Below, in pieces: positions 44,501 to 53,573 of a stretch of DNA of 64,000 bases. A program made the translations under genes and the position numbers. Source of the DNA: an uncultured Verrucomicrobia subdivision 3 bacterium (GTDB taxonomy: Bacteria; Verrucomicrobiota; Verrucomicrobiia; Limisphaerales; DASXHY01); NCBI GenBank assembly GCA_937890005.1, contig CALBZA010000056.1:5681-69680 (forward strand), in the 5' to 3' direction. Each line of letters begins with the position of its first letter. The stretch's first letter is position 1. The notes under the pieces were generated by a model that was not told the DNA's origin, searched no databases, and saw nothing but the letters and a program-made list of their open reading frames with translations.

Positions 44501-47500
44501 GACCGGCACCGATCTCGTTCTGACCAATGGCGACGATGTGGTTGTTACTGCGGAACTGCCGGCCAATGAGCCGCCGCATGTCGATGCCGGTTCGGAACTG
44601 ACAGCCGTGTTCACAAACTCGTTTCTATTGAATGGAAGGGTGGAAGACGACGCTTTGCCCGAAACAGGAAGTCTGACTGCGTTCTGGACCAAGTTGAGTG
44701 GGCCGGGAATCGTCATTTTCAATCCTGTTCGGACGAACAGTGCGGCAGCCGAACGTCTTGAATTTTTATCCGTCGCGACATTCAGTCAGCCGGGGACCTA
44801 TGTGTTGCGGCTGTTTGCCGATGATGCGCAGAGCACAGGAGCAGACGACGTGCAGGTCGTTGCTCTTCCATCCGATGTGAATTCGGCTCCAGTTGTTGAC
44901 GCCGGTTTCGACGCGACGGTCCCATTATTTGGACTGCTGCAGCTCGATGGAAGCGTGGCGGACGATGGCCTTCCGGAAAATGCTTCGCTGAAATGCTCCT
45001 GGAGTATGGCGAGTGCTCCGAGTTTGGGGCGGGTTTACTTTTCGGATTCAACAAGACTGGATTCCGTTGCCCAATTCACCGCCATCGGCACCTATGTGCT
45101 CCGGCTTGTTGCAACAGATTCTCAGCGATCTTCCAGCGATCTCGTGACCATTTCAGTCGTGGCTGCAACGAACGAACCGCCAGTTGTTTTTGCCGGGTTG
45201 CCGCAGGAAATTACCCGTCCCAACCCGGCCAAGCTGGAAGGGGTCGTTTTCGATGACGGACTACCTGCCGGGTATCCGCTCGTGACAGCCTGGTCGAAGC
45301 TGAGCGGCCCGGGAGAAGTTACCTTCGCGCCGGATGCAACTGATCCTCTGGCGTCTGCCTACTTCAGTGCCGCCGGCGAATATGTGCTCAGACTTTCCGC
45401 GAACGACTCGGAGTTCACCGGTTTCGATGAAGTGGTCGTGGTCGTTCATCCGGGAACCAATGCGCCGCCGGTTGTAACCGCAGGCGCCGATTTTGTTGGA
45501 CTGATTTCGATTCCGAACCGCCTCCAAACCACGGCTGCGGATGACGGACTTGAAATCGGGAAGCTCCAGGTCAGCTGGAGCAAGGTTTCCGGCCCCGGTT
45601 CGGTGCAGTTCACCACAATCAATGGCGTTTACTTTGTGACCTTTGAAAGCGTGGGGGATTACGTTCTTCGATTAACGGCAGATGACGGAACGCTTTCCGC
45701 ATTCGACGACGTTGCCGTTCAGGTTTTCGATGCTCCGGAACCGGTGGCGCAGATTACTTCCCCTCTGGATGGAAACATTGTCACAGCGCCGGGTGAAATC
45801 ATCGGAACGGCAAACTGCCCGATTCTCCGAGACTACATTCTGGAGTGCCGATTGAAGGCTGCTGAGTCGGATACGTTTTCGGAGAATGGCACGCATCTCT
45901 GGAGCCTGATTGCTTCGAATGTCGTATCCGTCAGCAACAACGTGCTCGGAGTGTTCGATCCGACGTTGTTGTTGAATGGAGTTTACGAGATCCGCCTCCG
46001 GGCGACGGATCTGGCTGGTCGAATTGCGGTATCGGAAATCGTGACGGTGATCGTGGACCGCGGATTCAAGCTCGGCCACTTCACGATGTCGTTCGACGAC
46101 CTGACCATTCCCGTGCCTGGATTGCCGCTTCAGGTCACCCGCACCTACGACAGTCGCGCGGCGGCGGCTGGAATTGAAGGTGACTTCGGTATCGGTTGGA
46201 CGATGGATTTGCGAAACGTCCGGCTTCAGAAAAATCGTTCGCTGAGCCGGAACTGGGTTCAATCCACAACCGGCAGTCCGTGGGATTTGTCGCTCGTTTA
46301 TCACCTCGATGCGGTGAATCCGCGCATCGTGACAATCACCTTCCCGGACGGACGCGTGGAGAAGTTTCAACTGATGCCGGACCCGATGCATCAGCCACTC
46401 CTTCCCATCGAATATCCGCGCTGGCGATTCGTTCCGGTAGGTAGCACTCGTGGAAGTCTCGTTCCCGCTGGATACGAACAGACGGACGGAGAGTTCCTGT
46501 ATTTCGCCGGTGCGATTCCGGGAACGGCAGATCTTTTCGATCTCAACCAATTCTATGAAGGAATTTTCACCGGCATCCCGGAAGAACAACTCCAGCGCTA
46601 TCCAACGCTGTTTCAATACACATCGGCGGATGGGTATCACTATCTGATTGATGAAATTGAGGGTCTCCAAAGCGTGACCGATCCGAACGGTAATACGCTG
46701 CACATCGGGTTGGATGAAATCACTTGGAGAAACGACAGGGCTGGAACAAACAGTCTCGCGATTGCATTCCAGCGCGATGATCGCGGAAGAATCACAAACA
46801 TCGTGGATCGGCTCGGATTTTCGCTGACTTATACGTACGACGAAAACGGGAATCTGGCGGCATTCAGAAATCGGGACAGCGAAACCAATGGATATGCCTA
46901 CGATGCGAATCATCGTTTGGTGAGCCTTGTCGATGCGCGAGGAATCACGGTGCTCACGAACGGCTATGATGCCTCGGGCCGCCTGGTGGCATCAGGCGAT
47001 GCGTTCGGACTGGTAACCGGTTACACGCACGATCTCCAAAATCGATTGTCTTACACGACCAATCGTCTTGGTTACGTGACCATTCGGGAATTTGACACCT
47101 ATGGAAACGTCGTTCGGGAAGTCGATCCGCTCGGAGCCGTTCGCACGTTTGAATACGACCCCAACGGCAATCTCGTCGCGAAGAACAACGCCGCTGACTG
47201 CGCCTGCGCCGAACGTTACAGCTACGACGCTTTCGACAATCGCATCACTGAAACCGATGCAGCCGGCAACACGACCACATTCACTTACAACCCCCTTCGC
47301 AAGATTCTCACGATGCGTGATCCCTCCGGGTTTACGACCACGAACACCTACGATGCGAGCGGGAATCTGATTTCAACCCGGGACGGAGCGGGTCAGTCGG
47401 TCACCTTTACTTACAACAATCTCGGCAAGGTAACGTCGATGAGCGATTCGAAGGGAACGACCTTCTACGGTTACGACGAATTCGGGTTCCTTCGATCGCA

Positions 47501-50500
47501 GACCAATGCGCTGGGACACGTGACCGAATACACGGTCGATGCAAACGGGAATCTTCTGAGTCAGTCCACTACGGTGACGCGAGCCGACGGACTTGCTTCC
47601 TACCAGCGCTCCAAAAAAGGGTGGCAGGTGGCAGGCGATTCCGCAGTGCCGCCAGCGCCGGTGACCAATGCCGTCAAGGTCGTGATGCGGTACGAATACA
47701 CGCCGAGCGGATATCCGTTGCGCACGCTCTATTACGACGGCTCCAGTTCCGAGACGAAATATGAGAACGGAAAACCGATTGAAACGACGGACGCGCTGGG
47801 GCGAATAACGCGTTCGGAACATGATGCCGCGGGACGACTCGTTCGGAAAACCTATCCCGACGGTTGCTGGGAGGCGTTCGAATACGATGCGGAAGGCCAG
47901 TTGATCGCTTCGACCGACAAACGCGGATTTGTCACGCGTTTCGAATATGATGCCAGGGGCAAACTGGTTCGAACGCTGTTTGCCGACGGTTCGGAAGTCC
48001 GCGCGAGCTACTATGCTGATGGCTCTTTGCGGACGGAGACTTCGAAAACAGGAGAGGTGACGGTTTATGGGTTGGATGAGAATCGAAACCGGATTTCGGT
48101 CACGAACGCCGCGGGCGTCACGCACTATACTTACAACTATCGCGGACATGTGACTTCACAGGTCGATACGCTGAATCGCACCAATCGTTTTGAATACGAT
48201 TCTCTCGCACGTCAGACGTTGCGGATTTATCCGGATGGCAGCCGCAAGTCTGCGACGTTTACCGGCAGGTTGATTTCATCGGAGACCGATCAGAACGGTC
48301 ACACCACGCGCCTCTACTACGATGCGCTGGGACGGCTTGTCGAAGTGATCGATCCACTCGGTGCCACAAATCGGTTCACTTACGATGAGCAGGGGAACCG
48401 GACGTCTGCAACCGATCCGCTCGGGCGAACCACGTTTTTCGAATACGACACCATGGGCCGCCTTGTGCGGACGATTTTCCCGGACGCTTCAACAATGAGC
48501 CGGCAATACGATGCGGCGGGCCGGCTCATCGCGCAGGTCAATCAACTCGGAGATGTTCAAAGATTCGAATACGACCTGGCGGACAATGTCGTGGCTGTGA
48601 CCGATCCGTTGCGGAATATCACCCGTTCCACTTTCGATGCAGGGGGAAACCGCATTTCGCGCACCGATCCTGACGGAAAGACGACGCGCTTCGAGTATGA
48701 CGCATTGAGCCGCCTCGTGAGAACGGAGTTCGCGTGCGGCTTGGTGGAATCGAATGAATACGATCTCGCGGGAAGATTGGTTGCAAAGACCGACACAGCG
48801 GGAAGGCGGGCGCAGTTCAAATATGACATTCGGAATCAGCTGATCGAGGTTATTGACCCGATGGGCCGCTCCACCGCGTTTGTGTATGACGCGGTTGGAA
48901 ACCGGATTTCAGAGATCGACGCGGCGGGGCAGCAGACCCTCAGGTTTTACGATCGACTGGACCGTCTGGTTCGCACCGTTTTTCCGGACGGATCGGAAGT
49001 GCGGTTGGAGTATGATCCTGCCGGACGAGTCACGCGGGAGATCGATCAGCTGGGACAAAGCAAACGATTTGAATACGACGCGGCCGGAAGAACGATCGCG
49101 AGCACGGACGCCACGGGGCAGACGACGCGGACATTTTACAATCTTGCAGGCGAGCGCACTGCCATTGCCGATCCGCTCGGGCGAACGACCGCGTTCGAGC
49201 GAGACTTGATGGGGCGAGTGGTTCGCGCTGTTTTTCCGGACGGAAGTTTCGAATCAGCTGAGTACGACAAGGCCGGTTTCCCGGTAACGACTCTCGATTC
49301 GTTGGGAAATGCGACGATCTACGAATTCGACGCCAATGGAAGGCGGACCGCGCTGATCGATCCGCTCGGTGGCCGAATGGAATACGCTTACGACGTCATG
49401 GGCCGGTTGGTCGCGGAGACCGATGCCGAGCGGAACACGACATCCTATCAATACGATTGCATGGGCCGGCTCTCGGGCGTCACTTATGCCGACGGCAGCT
49501 CGGCAACGACGCAGTACGACACCGCGGGAAATGTGGTGGCGAGAACGGACGCCAACGGAAACATCACGCGATTCACCTACGATCTCGCTGGTCGATTGCT
49601 GTCTCGAACGGATGCCCTGAACAACGTCACCCAGTTCAGTTACGATGCGCTTGGACGGCTGGTGTCGAGGACTGATGCGCTGGGTCGAACAACAGAATAC
49701 CATTACGACCGCCTCGGACGTCTGGAGCAGATCGTCTATCCGGATGGCGCGACGGAAACGTTTGCCTACGATTCGAAAGGGAGGAAAACGGCGTTCACCG
49801 ACGCTCGAGGAAACATCACCTCCTACGTGTACGATTCAGCCGATCGGCTGATCGGAACGACCAATGCTCTCGGACATTTCAAGCACTATGAATATGATCA
49901 AAATGGCCGGCTGATTTCTCGGACCGATCCTGCGGGACGAACAAACCACTACGAATACGACCTCAGCGGTAACCTCGCAAAGATCATCTATGCGGATGGA
50001 ACTTCGCGGCAGTTTGAATTTGATTCGGCAGGAAGAAAAATCGCGGAAATCGATCAGGCGGGGATCAGAACTGAGTTCAGCTACGACGCATTGGGCCGGC
50101 TCTCGGCGATCACGGATGCGCTGAATCAAACTTTTTATCTGGCTTACGATCGCATCGGCAATCTGGTCGCTCGGACCGACGCCAACGGTCGAACAACGCG
50201 TTATGGATATGACGCGGCGGGACAGCGCATTGCGCGGACGCTTCCGGGCGGACAGGTGGAGCGTTTCAGTTATGACGCGAACGGGAATCTCATCGGCAAA
50301 ACCAACTTCAATGGGAACGCGATTTCCTATCACTACGATCGGCTGAACCGGCTGACCAATGTGGTTCCTGACGCCGTTGCGGTTGCGACTGGATCGCATC
50401 CGGTTTGGTTTTTCTTTGACGCCGTCGGGAATCGGATTGCCATGGAGGACGCCAGCGGTCGGACAGAATTTTTCTTCGATCTTCGCGATCGCCTGAGTCG

Positions 50501-53114
50501 AAAGGATTCTCCCGAAGGAACGATTTCCTACAGCCGAGATCTGAATGGAAACGTCACCGGCATTCAGTCTTCCAACACCAATGGCGTGAGGCTCAGCTAT
50601 GTCTATGACGCCGCCAACCAGCTGACCCACATCGAAGATGGAAACCTTCCTGTCGAATACCGTTATGATCCTTCCGGGCAGCTCGTCGAAATGAGACGTG
50701 GCGAGGTGGATCGAATCGCGTTTGAACGAGATGCCGTTGGACGCACCACGCAGCTGAATGCGATCGACGCAGCGGGCCGAAATCTGAGTCGGTTCGAATA
50801 CATTCTCGGTCCGGCCGGACATCGGATCAGTTCGCATGAGACGATCCATTTCGCTTCGGAGGAATCGGCGAGAACACTGCATCAAACCAATCGTTACGAC
50901 TCGCTCCACCGGGTTACCGGGCAATCCATCGAAACCGACGGGATCATCCACGAATCGCAATACTCCTACGACGCAGTGGGAAATCGGCTCACCCGAACAG
51001 CCGGGACATGGGGCGTCGATTCACGCGCATACAGCTACGATTCGAACGATGGGTTGGAAAGCGACCGATACGACGCGAGTGGCAACACCACAAACGCGAT
51101 CTTGCGAGCTTCTTTGATCGGCAATGAGGTGGAAGTCTTTGACGAGTTCGACTGCGACAACCGGTTGATCCGGCGGCGAATGGTTGTCGATGGACAACCG
51201 GTCGAAGTTCTCCTGACCTACAACGGCGATGGGGAACGTGTTCGAAAAGTAGTCTCCACGCCGTCCATTTCGATCACGAACTTCTTTCTCGTCGATGATC
51301 AGAATCCCGCCGGCTATTCGCAGGTTTTGGAGGAGATGTCATCGGACGGGGACAGCGGGCAGCCTGTCGTGCGGAGAGTTTATTCGATCGGCCGATCGCT
51401 GCTCGCCCAGGAACAACTTGTCGGCGACCAGTGGTTGGCCAGCTATTTCGGTGTGGACGGTCATGGTAGTGTGCGTTACCTGACTGAAAAAGGGGGCGCG
51501 GTTACTGACACATGGGACTACGACGCATTTGGGAATGTGATCAGCCGCAGGGGGTCCACACCGAATCTTTTCCTTCACGCGGGACAACAGTTCGATCCCG
51601 ATCTGAACCTCTATTATCTTCGCGCGCGCTATGCCGATCCGGATCGAGGGCGATTCTGGACGCGTGATCCGTTCGAAGGGTTCACCGACGATCCTCCAAG
51701 CTGGCACGCTTATGTGCTGAACAGGAACGATTCGGTAAATCGCATCGATCCGTCCGGTTATTATTCCGTTTCTGAAAGCATGGCTGTCAGCACGCTGGCT
51801 CCTGCAGTGCGGGCGATGGCGCTGCAGATTTTCGACGGAGTAAACCATTATTCCCACGGCCTTGGCGGAGGCAGCGCGTTGAAGGCAACCAGCCGCGCGG
51901 AAGCTTACATGATCGACAGTCTTGCTGTGGGGCCGGGATGGAAACTGGGCAAGGAGGAATTCTGGACGGCAGTCAAGGGCGCTCCGTTTCTCCTGGTGCA
52001 GAATCCAAACATCTTCCAGCCGCAGAAAACCTGCGGATACGAATGCCTGCCGTTCGACATCGACGGACCGATCTATGGCCCCGCGGCGCAGCATCCGATA
52101 TTTGAGTTCGAAGAAAGTCCTCTGTATCCGATCGCGGAGGCATTCGGAACCTTCGCCGTCAATTTCACGGTTTCCGCGCTTTCAACGCCGCTGGTAATCG
52201 TCGGGATGGCTGCGGCTCCCGCCACAGTGGTTGTCGGGGTTTCAGTGGTTGGCGGTGGCTTCGTAGCTTTTGAGGCCACGTCATTCGTTTATGGTGAGGT
52301 GACGCATCGCGACCTCCTGTCCGGGGTTGAGCTTTCCCGTCAGGACCTGCTTAACAAGCGCGGAGCAATTGGCGGCGCTGCTTTTGGAGGTTTGATTTAT
52401 GCTCCGCTGTCCAGACTGGTCTCTTCTGGAGTTCGGCTGACTGCCGGCGTTGCAGATGCTCTCACAGAGGCCGCGACCCTCCGGGCGCTCACGCTGGAAA
52501 ACCCGCGCCAGATGATTCCCTTGCGGCCGACTTCCGCCCCATCGAAGAGCCTTGTCCCGGCCTCCGAAGTTTCCTGCCGTCCCAGCAAACCGGGAAGAAT
52601 CATTGACCTGGTGCAGGACGCCAACGGGGTCTGGGTTCCAAAGGATGAAATTCGGGCTGTTCGACTCGGGGGAAATGAGCTAACCACAGGAGGCAACCGG
52701 CCTGTTGCTCTTTTGGGGGATGGGGGCGCAAAGGGTGGAGCAGATGATTTGTTTGCCACCACGATGCGGCAAGTTGAGAGTTTGGATTTCACAGCAGGTG
52801 CGAATAAAGCGGTGTTTTACTCAGGCCCCGGAAATCGAGCACGTGCGCTTGCATTTGCCGACCGAACAGGTGCCACGCCGATCGATTTGACACCTGGTGG
52901 CCAATACCTCAACTCACTCAACCTTTATGATAAGCTGCCAGCAGCGCAAGCTGATGCGATATGGGCAAAAGCATCTCAACTCTACGCTTCCGGCGCCTCT
53001 GGACAAATCAACCTCTTTGTGCATGGAGCCCGCTCCGACCGTGTGTTCAACACAATAGAACGCCCGCTTATCGATGCGAACTCAAGCATTTACAAGCAAA
53101 CCTTCCACTACTGA
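38523..53114 (+). CDS. Giant secreted PKD/RHS polymorphic toxin (4863 aa)
   Basis: Sec signal (GLTGLVFIFVASGSHATE), then a ~150-aa N-terminal domain (CRLYPIGLSAQIVSNVPPGT, LNIGDWVQSKPGVSNSRKVR). From about 190 to 2410 there are 17 PKD-like modules, each with a strand like GTYVLRLTADDS, two cadherin/VCBS-like modules near 290-480 (TDEDTPLEIVLRGLDSDNDA), and a WD/kelch-like propeller at about 1043-1474 (NVARWDGHLWLPLGSG). The RHS part starts near 2509 (GLPLQVTRTYDSR) with dozens of YD repeats (GRLVRTIFPDAS, FEYDAAGR) and ends with the core motif RYADPDRGRFWTRDP and DPSGYYS near 4416. A variable C-terminus follows: a hydrophobic stretch (about 4536-4590), then the toxin domain about 4750-4863 with Tyr4766-Ser4767, Asp4788, Trp4814, Ser4818, Phe4842 and Glu4846, aligning by eye with the CD38-type active site. 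It is predicted to hydrolyse or cyclise NAD+. The shell would encapsulate the toxin after export; delivery route is unknown. Confidence 0.88.
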   Translation: MGLGNLVRGKLQWKAVSIGLTGLVFIFVASGSHATECRLYPIGLSAQIVSNVPPGTILKDVLNGGGPGSFGWLSWDGSPSEPALVAGLTPPGNSHTYVNPDSHSDRQLNIGDWVQSKPGVSNSRKVRDALDALIGKEIVVPVWNTVRGQGANTDYRVSAFARVRLQSYHLPQQNRITAEFLGFASCGLLNRAPVVDAGPDRSALVSVPLTLTGSVSDDGLPAGRPVTVCWTTVSGPGTVQFGSPQNTNTAAQFSAPGTYVLRLSANDSELSGSDEVVVTVERENQPPSAIAAEAVTDEDTPLEIVLRGLDSDNDALSFSITQMPAHGRLNGTPPEIIYTPAADFNGADQFTFKVSDGRLESSNAVFRITVRPINDAPVADSLQLTNLEDSVLEIELSGSDVEGDDLTYTITAFPTNGILSGSVPTVRYLPATNFFGSDSFRFIVNDGLTDSAEAIVHIEVLPANDPPVINAGADQLITWPTNSVQLFGEVIYDDFPGVVEWVEWRQLGGPGVVTFSETNSESTIATFSQSGIYELQLWASDSFVFAFDELVVTVNEPPSVYAGNSITNTLPEAISLRGFVSDDGIPAGETLQVTWLQVGGSGTVIFDDFHSTNTTATASEGGTYVLRLTATDGIATASSDVTVVMNRAPVVDAGPDQVITNLQTELAGTAFDDGLPANGLVCEWSVVSGPGSVNLIPVEGESWRTTAVFTNTGTYVLRFTAHDSVAASFDEITVHVNAPPVVDVGEDQRITVGETVLLNATVTDDGLPPGAGLTFGWSVVGPDGALNIYAPTNTFTAVEFFETGTYVLRLTADDSMSSGFDELTVTVLPVNRAPSVSVGPRRFVKLANSLDLTGVVTDDGLPEDSVVAVKWQKVSGPGEVYFSNAFAAVTRVGFTEPGEYVLRLSASDSLLTQFADLPVTVRTPSTNQAPLVSAGLDRVVGLTDTVSLQGTVSDDGLPEGAPLSVEWTVLDGPGTVAFENADNVTAKATFSSRGSYVLQLAASDTSLIGRDQVVITVFPSNQPPVVFAGEDQHVIIPNPDLLMASGITPTNAHLELSTSISEAARWSRNFGNPGITGAATGPGNTWVYRSGLSVSDGWLLVAGAFTNAGGTYAKSLARFDGTNWFNFYDTTPLASSSGLPIDGTNVEWLVFNCPPGSFCNEIFNCVSGRGEEVFAGGNFKDLGNMDGYVDASARWDGERWHSWVFKHAGAEIRNIKATADKVYLVGNFAFQPTNATSQPIPDLPWSYNIAGWDGTNWFSLGEGIRDIRNIPSEGSGPDQRSGSVSVTGLAAGSDGVVYVAGTFLLNTPYGIASNIAMWTGAEWRPLGSGIQTRSGPTSLALAENGDLYVTGDFTNAGGIHARSVAQWDGSRWWALGAGDRNGIGGRGEAVVVHGRDVFVAGSFSEAGGVAARNVARWDGHLWLPLGSGPTNGINGAVLAAAVDDSGVYFGGTFSSAGGYPANNIAKWEFPKSPAQTVQLAGRVTDDGLPADQPLTSRLQKVSGPGDVLFGDPGSLLTSARFTQPGQYVLRLTADDSDLAAEDEVIIDVQANHPPDVNAGADQMIGPNEPLAINGFIRDDGLPAGSVIFQRWTVLYGPGTVSFDYPDRTNVVVRFSHSGTYVLRLYANDSQFTASDDVTVVVRPSPNQPPGLYPGSGGTVVLGATRQMNASAWDDGIPANQLNTTWHLLSGPAGVTFDDATKTNATVSFSTNGVYVFQLVVSDSELSSSGNVTITVMPPNNAPPSVNAGPDQTVTNLTTALQGTVSDDGNPQTLALKTYWTGSGPGEVRFANSNSVATAVTFSRPGVYVLTLTAADGTYVVNDSVIVNVARPVVQVNAGPDRAVTLPTNRVQLAGMIFDSTATPSWTKSSGPGTVAFVPNASGLTNTAIFSTNGTYVLRLSVFDGTTAFDEMTVTVAQPGNQAPEVNAGPDQRITWHGPSMELNLPGTVTDEDSPDVIATWSQVRGPAPVEFSKPNQAATTAILTAPGLYVLRLTGTDLVLTNGDDVVVTAELPANEPPHVDAGSELTAVFTNSFLLNGRVEDDALPETGSLTAFWTKLSGPGIVIFNPVRTNSAAAERLEFLSVATFSQPGTYVLRLFADDAQSTGADDVQVVALPSDVNSAPVVDAGFDATVPLFGLLQLDGSVADDGLPENASLKCSWSMASAPSLGRVYFSDSTRLDSVAQFTAIGTYVLRLVATDSQRSSSDLVTISVVAATNEPPVVFAGLPQEITRPNPAKLEGVVFDDGLPAGYPLVTAWSKLSGPGEVTFAPDATDPLASAYFSAAGEYVLRLSANDSEFTGFDEVVVVVHPGTNAPPVVTAGADFVGLISIPNRLQTTAADDGLEIGKLQVSWSKVSGPGSVQFTTINGVYFVTFESVGDYVLRLTADDGTLSAFDDVAVQVFDAPEPVAQITSPLDGNIVTAPGEIIGTANCPILRDYILECRLKAAESDTFSENGTHLWSLIASNVVSVSNNVLGVFDPTLLLNGVYEIRLRATDLAGRIAVSEIVTVIVDRGFKLGHFTMSFDDLTIPVPGLPLQVTRTYDSRAAAAGIEGDFGIGWTMDLRNVRLQKNRSLSRNWVQSTTGSPWDLSLVYHLDAVNPRIVTITFPDGRVEKFQLMPDPMHQPLLPIEYPRWRFVPVGSTRGSLVPAGYEQTDGEFLYFAGAIPGTADLFDLNQFYEGIFTGIPEEQLQRYPTLFQYTSADGYHYLIDEIEGLQSVTDPNGNTLHIGLDEITWRNDRAGTNSLAIAFQRDDRGRITNIVDRLGFSLTYTYDENGNLAAFRNRDSETNGYAYDANHRLVSLVDARGITVLTNGYDASGRLVASGDAFGLVTGYTHDLQNRLSYTTNRLGYVTIREFDTYGNVVREVDPLGAVRTFEYDPNGNLVAKNNAADCACAERYSYDAFDNRITETDAAGNTTTFTYNPLRKILTMRDPSGFTTTNTYDASGNLISTRDGAGQSVTFTYNNLGKVTSMSDSKGTTFYGYDEFGFLRSQTNALGHVTEYTVDANGNLLSQSTTVTRADGLASYQRSKKGWQVAGDSAVPPAPVTNAVKVVMRYEYTPSGYPLRTLYYDGSSSETKYENGKPIETTDALGRITRSEHDAAGRLVRKTYPDGCWEAFEYDAEGQLIASTDKRGFVTRFEYDARGKLVRTLFADGSEVRASYYADGSLRTETSKTGEVTVYGLDENRNRISVTNAAGVTHYTYNYRGHVTSQVDTLNRTNRFEYDSLARQTLRIYPDGSRKSATFTGRLISSETDQNGHTTRLYYDALGRLVEVIDPLGATNRFTYDEQGNRTSATDPLGRTTFFEYDTMGRLVRTIFPDASTMSRQYDAAGRLIAQVNQLGDVQRFEYDLADNVVAVTDPLRNITRSTFDAGGNRISRTDPDGKTTRFEYDALSRLVRTEFACGLVESNEYDLAGRLVAKTDTAGRRAQFKYDIRNQLIEVIDPMGRSTAFVYDAVGNRISEIDAAGQQTLRFYDRLDRLVRTVFPDGSEVRLEYDPAGRVTREIDQLGQSKRFEYDAAGRTIASTDATGQTTRTFYNLAGERTAIADPLGRTTAFERDLMGRVVRAVFPDGSFESAEYDKAGFPVTTLDSLGNATIYEFDANGRRTALIDPLGGRMEYAYDVMGRLVAETDAERNTTSYQYDCMGRLSGVTYADGSSATTQYDTAGNVVARTDANGNITRFTYDLAGRLLSRTDALNNVTQFSYDALGRLVSRTDALGRTTEYHYDRLGRLEQIVYPDGATETFAYDSKGRKTAFTDARGNITSYVYDSADRLIGTTNALGHFKHYEYDQNGRLISRTDPAGRTNHYEYDLSGNLAKIIYADGTSRQFEFDSAGRKIAEIDQAGIRTEFSYDALGRLSAITDALNQTFYLAYDRIGNLVARTDANGRTTRYGYDAAGQRIARTLPGGQVERFSYDANGNLIGKTNFNGNAISYHYDRLNRLTNVVPDAVAVATGSHPVWFFFDAVGNRIAMEDASGRTEFFFDLRDRLSRKDSPEGTISYSRDLNGNVTGIQSSNTNGVRLSYVYDAANQLTHIEDGNLPVEYRYDPSGQLVEMRRGEVDRIAFERDAVGRTTQLNAIDAAGRNLSRFEYILGPAGHRISSHETIHFASEESARTLHQTNRYDSLHRVTGQSIETDGIIHESQYSYDAVGNRLTRTAGTWGVDSRAYSYDSNDGLESDRYDASGNTTNAILRASLIGNEVEVFDEFDCDNRLIRRRMVVDGQPVEVLLTYNGDGERVRKVVSTPSISITNFFLVDDQNPAGYSQVLEEMSSDGDSGQPVVRRVYSIGRSLLAQEQLVGDQWLASYFGVDGHGSVRYLTEKGGAVTDTWDYDAFGNVISRRGSTPNLFLHAGQQFDPDLNLYYLRARYADPDRGRFWTRDPFEGFTDDPPSWHAYVLNRNDSVNRIDPSGYYSVSESMAVSTLAPAVRAMALQIFDGVNHYSHGLGGGSALKATSRAEAYMIDSLAVGPGWKLGKEEFWTAVKGAPFLLVQNPNIFQPQKTCGYECLPFDIDGPIYGPAAQHPIFEFEESPLYPIAEAFGTFAVNFTVSALSTPLVIVGMAAAPATVVVGVSVVGGGFVAFEATSFVYGEVTHRDLLSGVELSRQDLLNKRGAIGGAAFGGLIYAPLSRLVSSGVRLTAGVADALTEAATLRALTLENPRQMIPLRPTSAPSKSLVPASEVSCRPSKPGRIIDLVQDANGVWVPKDEIRAVRLGGNELTTGGNRPVALLGDGGAKGGADDLFATTMRQVESLDFTAGANKAVFYSGPGNRARALAFADRTGATPIDLTPGGQYLNSLNLYDKLPAAQADAIWAKASQLYASGASGQINLFVHGARSDRVFNTIERPLIDANSSIYKQTFHY

Positions 53115-53116
53115 TT

Positions 53117-53389
53117 ATGTTTACTAGACTTGGACCGAACTCAGCCCAATCCTCGGAAGGTTTCCGAGTTGAAAGAACTGGGCGAATGGAGCTGAAATAC
53201 AGTGAAGGTCACCGAAGCCTTCTTATTGAGGTGGAGCCAGGTGACGGACTAGCCATCTACCGGGCTTCAATCTCTGCTTGGAATCCGCCCAACAAGGGAA
53301 ACGCGATAACCAACGAAGAGCGGGAACGTATCATCCGTAACATCTGCGCTGCACTCGATTTCTTGCAGGTTCAGTATGTTTTGGCGTAA
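53117..53389 (+). CDS. Probable immunity protein for the RHS toxin (90 aa)
   Basis: An ATG at 53117 lies 2 nt after the RHS stop, so translation is probably coupled. The frame stays open upstream into the RHS gene, but only the part from this ATG looks protein-like. The product MFTRLGPNSAQSSEGFRV... has alternating strands (YSEGHRSLLIEVEP, GLAIYRASISAWNPP) and a C-terminal helix (TNEERERIIRNICAALDF). This resembles the small Imm74-like immunity proteins that follow toxin genes, with the conserved pattern Y-x-S-x-x-x-W-x-P-P and an N-I-x-x-A-L-x-F helix; the family name is from memory. There is no signal peptide, so it would act in the cytoplasm, binding the toxin domain and blocking NAD+ consumption (inference). 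Confidence 0.65.
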   Translation: MFTRLGPNSAQSSEGFRVERTGRMELKYSEGHRSLLIEVEPGDGLAIYRASISAWNPPNKGNAITNEERERIIRNICAALDFLQVQYVLA

Positions 53390-53573
53390 ACGCATGTGTT
53401 GGTTCTCCGTGTGGTTATGGCTCCTCTTCCTCGCCATCGGCATGGGATTCTCGACGGTGGCACGAGTAATCCTCCGAGGACCGTCGGGTTTGGCAGTCAA
53501 AACCAACGGGGACGGCAATGCTCGGCTTTGCGCCGCCGGTGACCACACTGAAGGCATCCGCTTGCACCCTTGA
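53376..53573 (+). CDS. Possible small membrane protein (65 aa)
   Basis: The ATG at 53376 overlaps the last 14 nt of the immunity gene in another frame, an arrangement typical of coupled translation. The protein begins with basic residues and one hydrophobic helix (FSVWLWLLFLAIGMGFSTVA), followed by a short polar tail. No family is recognised. It could be an accessory of the toxin/immunity pair or a chance frame. The 258 bp that follow up to the hydrolase gene hold nothing recognisable. Confidence 0.35.
   Translation: MFWRKRMCWFSVWLWLLFLAIGMGFSTVARVILRGPSGLAVKTNGDGNARLCAAGDHTEGIRLHP

Noticed and set aside
45672..46913. 413-aa open frame on the minus strand, and similar long frames in 47373-50960
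   Set aside because: They are antisense to the RHS repeats; the repeat structure keeps the complementary frame open.
46830..51500. Repeated DNA that could be mistaken for a CRISPR or tandem-repeat array
   Set aside because: The periodicity is that of YD codon repeats in the RHS protein; there are no identical spaced repeats.
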